Under the pieces are notes generated by a model. It had not been told where the DNA came from, ran no database searches, and saw only the letters and a list, made by a program, of their open reading frames with translations. From NCBI GenBank assembly GCA_965116115.1, contig OZ220486.1, positions 1,240,001 to 1,304,000 of the forward strand: 64,000 bases of DNA. Reading direction: 5' to 3'. The DNA is from JAPOXR01 sp965116115 (GTDB taxonomy: Bacteria > Pseudomonadota > Alphaproteobacteria > Rhodobacterales > Rhodobacteraceae). Within the stretch, counting starts at the first letter, position 1. Each line of letters begins with the position of its first letter. Below, one piece after another: positions 17,708-27,292 of the stretch. A program made the position numbers and the translations under genes.

Positions 17708-18409
17708 ATGGACCGGCCATCGGGGCGAATCGCGTCGGAGGCGGCGACAGCGGCATGGTACGGATCGAAGGCGACGACGGGGCTCTGCCAGGCGATCGTC
17801 GCGGCCATGCCCCCGCATGACGCATACATCGAGCCGTTCCTCGGGGGCGGCGCGATCATGAAGCGGCAAGCCGCCGGCGATCCGCAACATCGGCATCGAC
17901 CTTGACCGCCGGGCGATCGACGCCTTCCGATGCGACTGCCCGGTCGAACTCCGCCGTGGCTGCGCCCCGGCTTTTCTCAGGAGGTTCCCGTTCCAGGGCC
18001 GCGAGCCAGCTGCTGCGACCCGCCCTATGTGCAGTCGACGCGCAGGTCGCGGCGGCGCTGCCGCTTCGACTGCACCGATGACGACCATGTCGAGCTGCTC
18101 GGCATCCTGAAGTCGCTGCCCTGCCGGGTGATGGTCTCCGGCTGTCCTTCCCGGCTCTATGACACGCACTCAGCCGGCTGGCGCTCGGTCGAGATCCAAG
18201 TCAACAACCAGCGCTGCGTCGTCATCGAGAAGCCATGGTTCAACTTCGCGCCGGGCCGGCCTCACCGGCATACATGCGCGGGCAGGAACTTCACCGACCG
18301 CCGGCGCATCAAGCGCAACGCGGAGAGCCGGGCGCGGCGCTACAGGGCGATGCCCGAGGGCGAGCGGCTCGCGGGGCCGGCGGCGGTCATGGCGGCAGAG
18401 GCGGAATGA
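17708..18409 (+). pseudogene. D12-class DNA N6-adenine methyltransferase, transposon-borne, frameshifted
   Basis: Would transfer a methyl group from S-adenosylmethionine to adenine N6 in DNA. Motifs: WYGSKATTGLCQAIVAAM then AYIEPFLGGGAIMKR (the AdoMet-binding F-x-G-G-G), a shifted piece IGIDLDRRAIDAF, and the catalytic CCDPPYV (DPPY). The end reads YDTHSAGWRSVEIQVNNQR, then FTDRRRIKRNAESRARRYRA. Two compensating frameshifts lie between about 17870 and 17960. Its TGA overlaps the ATG of the IS66 transposase, and both lie inside the inverted repeats, so it is part of the mobile element and not a host gene. Confidence 0.75.
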
Positions 18410-20616
18410 CAGCGACGGTGAACAAGGTCTCGCTGCGCGAGGAGTCCGACGCCTTCCGGGAGCGGTTCCACGATCTCCGCGGGCAGGGCAAGGTCAGCCC
18501 GGAGTGCGAGGCGCTCTTCAGCGGCCTGCTGATGCTGATGCGGCTGATGCTGACCGTGTTCATGGAGAAGACCGTGCGCAAGGGGTCGGGGAACTCCAGC
18601 CTCCCGCCGTCGCAGACGGATAAGGACGAGAGCGCCCGGCGCGCCGTCGGCAGCGGCAAGGGTCCGAAGCCGAACCTGCGGACGGGCGGCAACCTCCGGA
18701 AGACTGTCATCGAGGAGACGGCCGCCGTCGGGGCCTGCGACGCCTGCGGCGCCGACCTGTCCGGCGTCGACTCCGTCGACCGGGAGCGCCGCGTCCTGCA
18801 CGACATCGTGTTCGAAGTCGTCGAGCGCCGCGTCGACGCCGAGATCAAGGAATGCCCGGACTGCCGGGCCCGGACCAAGGGCCGGTTCCCCGACGATATG
18901 CCGGGGCCTCTGCAGTACGGCGCCGGCCTCTGAGCCTTCGTCATCAACCTACTGATCGCACACATGCTGTCCCTGCGGCGGGCCGTCGCGCTCGTGCAGG
19001 CGATCTCCGGCCTCAGGCTCTCCGAGGCGACCTGCCTCGGCTATGTCCGGCGCCTTCACGACGCGCTCGCGTCATGGAAAGAGGCCGCCGCAGCGCATCT
19101 TCCGCAACGCCCGGCCCTTCATGCCGACGAGACCGGCTTCCGGGTCGACGGGAGGAGCTGACAGCTCTGCGTCATCACCGACGGGGCCCTGACCATGAAG
19201 TTCCTGCACCGGAAGCGTGGCCGGGAGGCGATCGACGAGATCGGCATCATCCCGCGCTGTAAGGGCGTCCTGATCCACGACGGCCGGGCATCATACCCAG
19301 GCTGCGGCCAGTGCAGCTGTCAGCTGTGCGGAAGCTGTCTCCTCCGCGAGCTGACCTTCGTGATCAAGGCTAACGGCTTCCGCTGGGCGCGACTGATGAA
19401 GAGACTGCTGCGCGAGGCCTGCCGCAGGGTCAATAAGAGCGAATCCAAGACCCTGGCCGAAGCCGACCGCCGGGCCGTGCGCAAGCGGTACCGCACCATC
19501 CTGACCCAAGGCGGCAGGGAACTGCCAGAAATCCCGCCGCGCCCGAAAGGGAAACGGGGACGGATCGCGAAGTCCGAAGCGCATGACCTGCACGAACGCC
19601 TCGTGAAGCGCGGGAAATCCGTCCTGCGTTTCATGGAAAACCCGGACGTCAGTTTCACTGACAATGCCGGAGAGCGGAAGATCAGGATGGCAAAAGTCAA
19701 GATCAAGCATCCATGTTCGGTTTCAAGGGCGTTTCGGGAGGAAATTCAGCCCTTATTTCCTTTTTCCCACAGCTTTTGCACATTTTCTCCACAGAAGCTC
19801 CTTCGGTTCAGGAGGCCGCGGCAGCAGTCGCGGGCTGCCGAATCGGCAGGTCCGGAGCGCAGCTCGGCCGTCCGGACGCGGACGGGGCGTGTTTTTACCA
19901 GCAGCGCCGTTCGCGCAGCAGCTTGTTCGCTGGGACCGCCGGCTTGCGCATGACGGCGACAAGGGCGACCTTATGACATTTCCCCCGCCCGGTGAGCCGG
20001 TGATAAAATGCGGACATATCTTTATTGACACGCACAGCCGTCAAAGCCGCCATGTAGAGCGCCCGCCTCGGGCGGAAGCGTCCGCCCCGGATGCGCCGGG
20101 CGCCTTTTTTCGCGCCGCTGTCGCGGGCGAACGGCGCGGTTCCGGCGAGAGCCGCGGCCTGCCGGCTGTCGAGCTGCCCGAGTTCCGGCACTGGCCGAGC
20201 AGAGCGGCGGCTGTGACCGGTCCGATGCCGGGAACGGACATCAGGATGCGGTAAGCGCGGGCCTGGTCAGGATCGCTCTTGATATGCTCCTCGATTCCGG
20301 TTTCGAGAGCTTCCTTCTGCCGCTCGGCGGCTTTGATGATTTTATCCATGGGCTTCTTCGCTGACGCCTTCCGGATCTCATCGCGGCGCTGACGCACTGT
20401 CTTAATGATCTCAACCGCTTGCGCACGGGCGACCATGAGGTCATTGAGACCGTCAAGGTGTCCGGATGCTTCCGCACCAAGCGCTGCGCAGACGCCCAGC
20501 GCCGGATCTCAAGCTGCCTGAGCTCTATGGCAGCGCTCGGCTGCAACCCTCTCGTCGCAAGCTGGATCGCGCTCGCCGGAAGGGCCTCGGACATGATCAA
20601 GTCGCACTACGCCTGA
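18406..20616 (+). pseudogene. IS66-type transposase, two in-frame TGA stops and an IS110 insertion
   Basis: One frame runs MTATVNKVSLREESDAFRER, GNSSLPPSQTDKDESARRAV, a zinc-finger part (ACDACGADLSG, CPDCRAR), a TGA at 18931, FVINLLIAHMLSLRRAV, LHADETGFRVDGRS, a second TGA at 19159 where relatives have Trp, LKFLHRKRGREAIDEIGIIP, SCLLRELTF and FTDNAGERKIRMAKVKIK. Here an IS110 fragment intervenes (19709-20455), and the end VSGCFRTKRCADAQRRISSC follows. The uninterrupted junction (KVKIKVSGCFRTK) is preserved in the sister copy at 40.6 kb. It is dead as it stands. Confidence 0.8.
19709..20455 (-). pseudogene. IS110-family transposase, C-terminal part, nested in IS66
   Basis: The minus strand reads MVARAQAVEIIKTVRQRRDE, AYRILMSVPGIGPVTAAALL (Transposase_20 helix-hairpin-helix), then in another frame LDSRQAAALAGTAPFARDSG, KGARRIRGGRFRPRRALYMA, CHKVALVAVMRKPAVPANKL. 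The N-terminal DEDD domain is missing. The noncoding 3' end (19715-19890) is shared with 6930-7130. Confidence 0.75.
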
Positions 20617-20689
20617 TCACCCCCCCCAAAGGGGTGAGCAGTTACTAATCCCCTAAACTTTCGTGAGTCTCGGCCACTCGCCTCATTAA

Positions 20690-21188
20690 TCAATATAACT
20701 TGCGCCCGCCCGGAAACGATAGCTTCTGCTGACCTGTCCACGAAATTTTCGGTTGGCTCGTCTTCGCCGGATCCGGGCCTGCTTCAGCAGCAGTCCGATC
20801 CGGTGGACGGTGAAGGCCATTATGGACAGTGCCACCATCCGGGCAAGGCCGTTCGCTCCACAGGACAGGATCCGGTCCATGCCGCGTTGCTCGAGATTGT
20901 CGATCATGGACTCCACGGCCGGATGCTGGCCGTGTATCGCCCGGAACGTCCGGTTTTCTTTCTGGAGTACCTGCTCGTGCTCGCCTTCACTCAGTGCCAG
21001 GGCGGGCGTCTTTCGGGGCTGCTGGTGCCCGGAAATGGGCCTTTGACGGCCGTGGAACGTTAACCTGGACTTCGAGAATCTTGTGTGCGGTGGCGAGTTC
21101 CTTCTCCAAGTGTAACACTTTCGCTTCGATGACGGCGAACCTGAGCGCTGACGGGGCGGGACATACCCGGGTGAATTCCGACAATTTG
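20690..21188 (-). pseudogene. ISNCY-type transposase C-terminal fragment
   Basis: The minus strand reads HGQHPAVESMIDNLEQRGMD, RILSCGANGLARMVALSIMA, HRIGLLLKQ, parallel to RRQHPAVESAISCLEHRGLD of the ISNCY element at 29.3 kb but clearly diverged. It therefore came from a different member of the same family. Confidence 0.65.
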
Positions 21189-21361
21189 GACCGGGGCGCG
21201 GACACTCTTGATGCGCTGGGGCTTTCACATCTGTCCGGCCAAGGAATTGCGGACCTGAGCGGAGGGCAGGCGCAGATGGTCGCAGTTACCCAGACTCTGG
21301 TCCGTATGCCTGAAGTTATCCTGCTTGACGAGTCGACGAGGGCGCTTGATCTTCACCAACA
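21189..21361 (+). pseudogene. Iron-siderophore ABC transporter ATPase, internal fragment
   Basis: The frame RGADTLDALGLSHLSGQGIA, DLSGGQAQMVAVTQTLVRMP, EVILLDESTRALDLHQ carries the ABC signature (LSGGQ) and Walker B (VILLDE) of FecE/FepC-type ATPases. Both flanks are transposon remnants, so only about 57 residues remain. It fits the siderophore-binding protein remnant at 7.2 kb. Confidence 0.75.
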
Positions 21362-21598
21362 GCCTCGGCAAGTCTCGCCTTGAGACCGGCTCGGCCGAAA
21401 GACGGGCCGGCGATTCTGTCCAAGGACCCCGCCTGAATGCCGCCGGTCATCGGCCCGGCTCCGCTGACAGCTGATTCAACTTCACGCCTGATGTTCTGCC
21501 TGTTGATTCGCGGCTCGCGCCGCGCTGCTTCTTACTTTTCGCGAATTCGATCACAAAGACGGCAAAAAATCAAACGGCAAACAACCTGAATAGTTATG
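21362..21598 (-). pseudogene. IS66 element fragment (5' end of transposase)
   Basis: Closely similar to 2500-2735 of the intact IS66, including the upstream region and an end GAATAGTTATGCAGG that has drifted from the canonical repeat. Confidence 0.65.
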
Positions 21599-21760
21599 CA
21601 GGCTCTTGTGAAACATCGCTGAAAGGACCAGCTTGACCGGCTCAAGGGCACCATGTAAATACTTAACGGGTAGTGCCGCTCATGCGGGTTTGAACATTCA
21701 TCAGAAAATTCCCTCGGCGGGGTTGGATTCAAATGCCGTGCAAGCCCCCCCCCCCGCTGC

Positions 21761-21892
21761 TAGTAGTCTGTCTCTGTTGTATTGATGGATAAAATGAACG
21801 AAGTAGACGCGCCCAACATGTAACGAGTCTAACGCTTTCGGTTGTTGCTCCCAACCCGCCCGTGTCATCAGTCCTGCCATGTTCGACTACTA
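21761..21892. mobile_element. About 132-bp MITE with IS630 ends, copy 1
   Basis: Starts TA-GTAGTCTG and ends CGACTAC-TA, and has no gene. Its interior (ATTGATGGATAAAATGAACG, GAAGTAGACGC) resembles the MITE at 25449-25577 in reverse. It abuts the target CTAG of the IS at 21894, beyond which IS630 copy C begins. Confidence 0.75.
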
Positions 21893-21893
21893 G

Positions 21894-24079
21894 CCTCGAT
21901 TCCCAACGGCCATAATTGATGTGAATCGGGCGGCGGCCGTGGATCGCCGGCTGGATCCGTTATCGTTCGGCAGGCGGCGTTTGCCGTGCTTCCCGCCTGG
22001 ATCCGATGGATGTCGGTCTTGCCGTCGCCGGCATGTAATCATTGTATTTAAGGTTTTCAGCACTGATTATCACGCTGTCATAACGGGCTGCGGCACGGCA
22101 TCAGGATGAGGACAGGCGCGGCTTCCGGGTTCAGCGCCCGCCTTCGGAGTCCTTTCCAGGCTTTCTTTCATGCGTCCCGTCTCGACGCGCGGCGCGGTTC
22201 CGCGCAATTCCGGCTTGCGGCGGCATCCATCATGTAAACAGCAGCAACAGTATCTGAACTACATGCATTGCTATGACTGACTTAGCCGAACTCTTCCGCA
22301 AGCCGCGGTCCCGAACCTGTCTCCAGTACGAGGCCCTCCGGGCCTGCTTCCTCGACGGCGCAGAGGCCGCGGAGGCCGCGAGGCGCTTCGGATACAGCCT
22401 CGGGTCCTTCCGCAACCTGTGCACGAAGCTGCGCGGGAACCCGGATCTGTCTTCCTTCTTCGCCGAGCGCAGGCCGGGTCCGAAGCCGAATCCCGGCGAG
22501 CCTCTCAGGCTGCGGCGGGACCGGCGCATCCCAGCGCTTCGCAGGACCGCCGGCCTCTCAGTCGGCGAGATCAGCCGGAAGCTCGGGGAGGAAGGGATGC
22601 CCGCCGGAACGACGACCGTGCAGCGCGCGCTCCGCAGGAACGGCGTCGGCAAGCTGCGGCGCCGGTCGCCCGGCGAGCGCGAAGCCGCCCTCCGGCCGGT
22701 CTCCGCCCCGGTCGCCGACGCCCGGGAGCCAGACCTCTCGCCGCGGCGCCTGCGCACCGGGTTCGGCGGGCTGTTCCTGTTCGTTCCCGACCTTGTCCGG
22801 CTCGATCTCGACCGGATCGTCGCTGACAGCGGCATGCCGGGCAGCGGGATGATCCCCGCGGGCCATGCTTTCCGGGCCCTGCCGGCGCTGAAGCTCCAGT
22901 GAGTCGGCCGGCCGCCGCGCGTCATGGCCGACATCCTCGATCCCGGCATGGCTCTGTTCGCCGGGCTGAACGTCATGCCTGAGAGGTCGAGCTTAACCGA
23001 GTATTCCGGGCGCGTCGACCCGAAGCTGTGCGCGGGCCTCATGGACCGCCGGCGCCGGGCGCTGAACGACCTGGAGACGGACCTCGGCGGGGACGGCTCC
23101 TTCGACCTCGATTTCCATGCCATACCCTGGCACGGGAAGGATCCGGAGGCGCCCGTCGAGCGGCGCTGCGTCTCCAAGCGGAGCCGCAGGCAGAAGGGCG
23201 TCCTCGCCTTCCTCGCCCGCGACGCCGACGCCCGCCTGCTCGTCTACGCGAACGCCCGGGTCCGCAAGGCGGACCAGAACGACGAGATCTTCCGGTTCAT
23301 CGGGTGCTGGTAGGAGCGCAACGGCGGTCCGCCCGGGGAACCGGCGTTCGATTCCCGGCTGACGACGCATGCGAATCTCCAGTGGATCAACGAGAGAGGC
23401 ATCGACTTCCTCACCCTTCGCAGGCGGACTGGATCGCTTCTCGACGCTGTCGCTGACGCCCCGGAGAGCGACTGGAAGCAGGTGCGCCTTGCTGATGTCG
23501 GGCGCATCTGCCGCACGCCCGGGGTTCTCGACCGGCGCGTCCGGATCTCCGGCTGTCCGGGCGACATCCGCCAGTTGGCAGTGCGCGGTCTGGGCCATGA
23601 GCGGCCGACCCTGCTGCTCACTGAGCAGATGAAGACCTCCGCGAGCCGGCTCGTCGACCGTTACGCCCGGCGGATGGTGATTGAGAACGCCATCGCTGAC
23701 GCGATCGACTTCTTCCATATGGACGCGCTGTCCGCCGCGGTCCCGATGAAGATCGATCTCGATCTTCAGCTCACCCTCATGGCCGGCGGCCTGTACCGGC
23801 TGCCGGCCGTCCGCATCGGAAACGGCAAAAGGAACGCGAAGCCGCGCGCGCTGTTCCGCAACTTCGTCAAGGCGCCGGCGGACATCACGATCGGAAAAGA
23901 CAGCATCGACGTCCGGATCGGACGGCGGGCGAACAACCCGTTCCTCCTCAACGCCTCATACGACGAAACCGACATCGCCGTCCCATGGCTCGGGAACCGC
24001 AGGCTGCGGATCAGCTTCCTGTGAACGGGGCGCGCGCGATTACGGGATTCACATCAATTATGGCCGTTGGGAATCGAGG
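21894..24079 (+). mobile_element. DDE insertion sequence of unnamed family, 2186 bp, perfect 34-bp inverted repeats
   Basis: The 34-bp ends at 21894-21927 and 24046-24079 are exact complements (start CCTCGATTCCC). The 4-bp duplication CTAG lies at 21890-21893 and 24080-24083. It inserted at the CTAG junction between an IS630-type MITE and IS630 copy C. The 345 bp between the left end and the gene hold nothing I recognise. Confidence 0.88.
22273..24024 (+). pseudogene. DDE transposase, one frame with two in-frame stops
   Basis: A single frame of about 583 codons is broken only by TGA at 22900 and TAG at 23311. Parts: HTH N-terminus (LDGAEAAEAARRFGYSLGSF), a second HTH (GLSVGEISRKLGEEGMPAGT), LDLDRIVADSGMPGSGM, then a catalytic core with GGDGSFDLDFHAIPWHGKDP, VSKRSRRQKGVLAFLARDAD, FDSRLTTHANLQWINERGID, RRMVIENAIADAIDFFHMDA (the E motif) and IAVPWLGNRRLRISF. 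I recognise the family by pattern but cannot name it. With perfect ends and no frameshifts the two point nonsense mutations look recent. Confidence 0.75.
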
Positions 24080-25450
24080 CTAGTAGTCCGTCATTGTTGA
24101 ATTGATGGATAGAGAGAATGCAGTTTAATGCGCGCGTCTTCGGCGGTGAACCGCTGTTTTACCGGGGCCGGGTCGGCGTTGCGCGCTTTCCGCCATGCCG
24201 AAACCTCGCGGCGGAGCGTTTCCCGGTCGGGGATGCGCCGGGACAGGCGCTGACGGCTCAGCACGCTGATTCCGCTCTCGGCGATGTTCAGCCGGGTGCC
24301 GTGTTTCGGCGCATGATGAACCTCGAAACGCTTGCGGAGCCTGCCGGCCTGGTCCGGCGGCAAAGCGCAGTAAAGACTCACTGGCTTATGTGTGTTAAGG
24401 TTGTCCATGGCTGGCACGATTTTTTTGCCGGGGAAGTGAACGTCGGCGATGTCCCTGAGGAGCTCAGCGAAATCTTTTTTCGTCCGGCGGTCGGTGATCT
24501 TGACGTGCCCTGGCCCGCAAGCGGCGCATGAACCATGAACAGATTCGCCGTCCCGTTACGCTCGTATTCACAGTCGAAGCGCGCCGGCCGGCCGGGAGCA
24601 GTCGGCAAAGCCGCGCGGATTTCCTTCGTCCGCTTTCCCAGAGCCTCGGCTGTGCACGCCAGCACCTCATCCTCGCTGAACTTCCGCTGATAGACATCAA
24701 GCACATCCTCCATCGAGTGCGCGAAGTCGCCGCTGTTCTCCGCCGGAATGCGCCGGCGCCGCGTAAGGTGCGGTTTCAAATCGTTTTTTTTAATGTCCTC
24801 CTGACCGTTTCCCGGGAAATGCTGTCAACGACATTCAACGCGGCCAGCCGCTCGCCGAGCAGGGCCGGCGGCTGTGAGGAACGCCCTTCGGGAGGCTCCG
24901 AACAGGCGGTCATCGTCAGCTTCGCCTCGCCCTCGCCGTCAAGCTTCGGAGGAACGCGGTTCAACTGCGGCCTGCGCCTGAAGCCGCCATCCCCTCCTCG
25001 ACGAAACGCCGGCGGAGCCGTTCGACCGTCGCCGTGCCGACCCCGACTGAATCGGCGGCGTCGGCATCAGTGCGCGCGCCGCTCTTCCGGTTCTGATCCG
25101 TGAGAAGAAGGACATGCGCCCGCCGCCGCCGCTCGGCCGAACCCCGGCCGGATGAGACGATCTCCGCTGATTCGGCCCGCTCGTGATCTTCGAGCCGCAC
25201 ATGCTGTATCTTGCGTCCGGTTTGTTCCTGTCAGTCCGTCATAGCTTCCCGCCTCTTGAATCGCCGCCGGCGCGAAACAAGCCTCAGCCGCTGGATTCCT
25301 GCTCAGAATCCAGCTGAAATGCCCGGCCGACAGCATTTGTCTTTGTTCAGACTGAAGCTGCTGCTGCAATTTAAACGGAGAGTCAACAGCCGGGGATCAG
25401 GACGTCTGCCGAACACTGATTAACATCATTCCCGCTGTGTCAGACTACTA
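24080..25450 (-). mobile_element. IS630-family element, copy C, complete ends
   Basis: Runs from CTAGTAGTCCGTCATTGTTG to CTGTGTCAGACTACTAG and carries a full-length but frame-broken transposase: MRLEDHERAESAEIVSSGRG to SGAGRS*, then NRVPPKLDGEGEAKLT..TLKK, then KPHLTRRRRIPAENSGDFAH, then MDNLNTHKPVSLYCALPP, HAPKHGTRLNIAESGISVL. At the second break the minus strand has eight consecutive A residues, against seven in copy A. Its right end is shared with the MITE at 25449. Confidence 0.82.
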
Positions 25451-25577
25451 GTAGTCTGACACAGAAGAATTGACGGCAAAAACAGGTTGAGAGAAGAAAC
25501 CGGAAACAACAAGCTTGATATACTGGAGCGTCTACTTCACTGTTTTCATCCATCAATATAACAATGTCGAACTACTA
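25449..25577. mobile_element. About 129-bp MITE with IS630 ends, copy 2
   Basis: TA-GTAGTCTGACACAG at the left, TCGAACTAC-TA at the right, no gene. It abuts IS630 copy C with a shared TA. Related sequence without intact ends is at 42781-42872. Confidence 0.8.
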
Positions 25578-25674
25578 GGGTGATGATTTGGGATATACCT
25601 CCCACCGGCGTGGAGGGTTGGCATGCGGCTTACAGTGCTGACAAAGCGTTCTCGCGGTTATAGGTGAGGAGCTG

Positions 25675-26028
25675 ATGGACATTCATTTTGACACACTGGC
25701 TGCCGTTCGGCGGCTTGAAGCCAATGGCCTCAGCGGGAAACAGGCCGAAGCGATCACCGAGGTGCTGCGTGACGGAATCACCGGCGGGGTTGCCACCAAG
25801 GCTGATCTTGCGGATCTGAAAGCCGATGTCGCGGATCTGAAAGCTACCAGCGCCGACCTGAAAGCCGATGTCGCGGATCTGAAAGCCGCCAACACCGACC
25901 TGAAGGTCGCCAACGCCGATCTGAAAACCGATCTCAAATTAATAAAGATTATCGGCGGCGGCTTCATTGTGGCGGTCTTTCCGCTCTGGCTGGTCGAAAT
26001 GCTTTCGCTCTTTGGTAACGGCAGCTGA
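25675..26028 (+). CDS. Coiled-coil membrane-anchored protein (DUF1640-like), 117 aa
   Basis: N-terminal part FDTLAAVRRLEANGLSGKQA, EAITEVLRDGITGG is like the CCDC90/DUF1640 family. Then comes a heptad array built from ADLKADV/ADLKATS/ANTDLKV units (residues ~47-90) and one membrane segment (IIGGGFIVAVFPLWLVEMLS). Such proteins are often found beside toxin genes or phage-type genes, but their function is not settled. The ribosome site GGTGAGGAG lies 4 nt before the ATG. Neighbours are mobile elements. Confidence 0.75.
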   Translation: MDIHFDTLAAVRRLEANGLSGKQAEAITEVLRDGITGGVATKADLADLKADVADLKATSADLKADVADLKAANTDLKVANADLKTDLKLIKIIGGGFIVAVFPLWLVEMLSLFGNGS

Positions 26029-26029
26029 T

Positions 26030-26832
26030 CTGAAAGTTCCTATCGCCCGCAGTGGAGTGATAGGTTTACAGAATGACAGACATACCCCTTGATTTTCGCA
26101 AAGAAATTCTCGATCTGATGCCACTGGCCGTACATATCGCGGTCGTAATCCCGAATCTGCCGCTGATTCTTTTTCGGGGAAATCACCGCCTCGGCGCCGC
26201 GCTCCTCAAGCTCCTTGAGCAGCCAGTCAGCGTCGAACGCCCGGTCGGCTGTCAAAGCCCCGAAGTAAAGGCCCTCCATAAGCCGCGGCATCCCGACGAG
26301 ATCATGCTTCTGGCCGGGAAGAATCACGAACCGCACCAAGTAACCGAGCGCGTCCGTGACCGCGATGATTTTACCAGCCAGACCGCCCCGGGAACGCCCG
26401 ATCCCCTGTCGGCAGGGCCCCCTTTTTTTCGCCCCCGAAGCTTTCTGATGCGCTTGCAAGATAGAACCGTCAATCAATAAGTATTCGAAGTCGAATGCCT
26501 CAAATAACGTATTGAAAACACCTGAAAGCGACCAGCGGGGCAACCGCCTGTACACGCTGTCCTGCTTGCCGAACCGCGGCGGAAAGTCGTGCTGGGGAGC
26601 ACCCGTCCAGATGCGCTGAAGCACCACCTCAACGAAAAGCCGGTTGTCCGCTGCGGCGACACCGGGGTCGGTCGCTTTGCCGGGAAGAAGCGGTTCGATC
26701 GGTTTCCACATTTTATCAATGAGCGTTCATTTGTCTTTCTGCCCATCTTGCCTGCGGTGCCGCTCCGGCGCTCGTTAAAATGATTCCAGCAGCGGATCGC
26801 CCGAAACGCAACCCGATTTGTCCACGGGCCTT
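26030..26832 (-). mobile_element. IS5-family element (second type), truncated at one end
   Basis: The right end (about 26793-26832, CGCAACCCGATTTGTCCACG, complement of the left end at 42488) is present. The other end is lost at about 26040, where the transposase reading frame breaks off. Solo ends of the same element lie at 40383-40425 and 42488-42530. Confidence 0.7.
26040..26711 (-). pseudogene. IS5-family transposase, 3' truncated, 223 codons
   Basis: MWKPIEPLLPGKATDPGVAA, NRLFVEVVLQRIWTGAPQ (N-terminal domain), FDFEYLLIDGSILQAHQKAS (first Asp), GLTADRAFD-like YFGALTADRAFDADWLLKEL (second Asp), WHQIENFFAKIKG (Glu). After KIKG the expected RAIATRYDK.. end is replaced by unrelated residues, so the last ~35 residues are missing. 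Start at the ATG of MWK; an upstream stop separates it from other ATGs. Confidence 0.75.
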
Positions 26833-26854
26833 AGTCCTTGGCGGACATCTCAGA

Positions 26855-27289
26855 CTACGAAATTGCCCTTTCTCTCCAAACGCCTATTGAAAGGAAGTGG
26901 CGTAGATGCACTTCACCATCCTCCCATGTTTCCCAATGTCCATAGGGGAGAACAATATCCGCGTGGTAGGGATTGTCCGGCTGGGGGCTATGCTTTACGC
27001 AACGACCTTGGCCTATCACATCACGCACGGCCATGACCCACCACCCTTGAATTCCATCTGATCCTTGAATGTCTTTCGCTCTGCGGTCTCCTTCGGCAGT
27101 CGCGTAGGCCAAACACACACGGTCATACAAGCTGGTCGATATCTCCGTGACCGACGTTTTCCTGATACCAAAGATCGCTTTTGTTTTACTATTAAACCGT
27201 CTTTCTTCTGTTGGCCGGTTTAGTTGTTTCTTATGCCGTTTTGTATAAACATCCCTCCAGACGTTTTCATCTTTCCGAACATCTTGCAC
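26855..27289 (-). CDS. Hypothetical protein, third gene of unrecognised operon, 144 aa
   Basis: I do not recognise this family. The N-terminus is highly charged (MQDVRKDENVWRDVYTKRHK, KQLNRPTEERRFN). The core is compact, with SLYDRVCLAYATAEGDRRAK, GIQGWWVMAVRDVIGQGRCV, YHADIVLPYGHWETWEDGEV. It lies 3 nt after the stop of the preceding gene, so it is cotranscribed. It ends 25 bp before an IS5 terminus, so the natural C-terminus may have been altered. Aromatic and acidic residues in the core could form an enzyme site, but I will not guess a reaction. Confidence 0.6.
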   Translation of the reverse strand: MQDVRKDENVWRDVYTKRHKKQLNRPTEERRFNSKTKAIFGIRKTSVTEISTSLYDRVCLAYATAEGDRRAKDIQGSDGIQGWWVMAVRDVIGQGRCVKHSPQPDNPYHADIVLPYGHWETWEDGEVHLRHFLSIGVWRERAIS

Positions 27290-27292
27290 AAT

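Larger units (their letters stand above)
17509..20645 (+). mobile_element. IS66-type transposon carrying an adenine methyltransferase, 3.1 kb with nested IS110
   Basis: GTAACTGCTCACCCC at 17509 and its complement GGGGTGAGCAGTTAC at 20631-20645 bound the element. It holds a D12-class adenine methyltransferase gene followed, with an ATGA overlap, by an IS66 transposase gene that is itself interrupted by an IS110 fragment (19709-20455). No 8-bp duplication is seen, so one flank has been rearranged. The 3' end of a sister copy is at 40466-40925. Confidence 0.75.

Noticed and set aside
18406..20616. TGA read as Trp (code change)
   Set aside because: Only one of the two TGA codons replaces a Trp, host genes such as the dehydrogenase and porins use TGA normally as stop or not at all inside genes, and the IS at 22-24 kb also has a TAG. 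Simple decay explains it.
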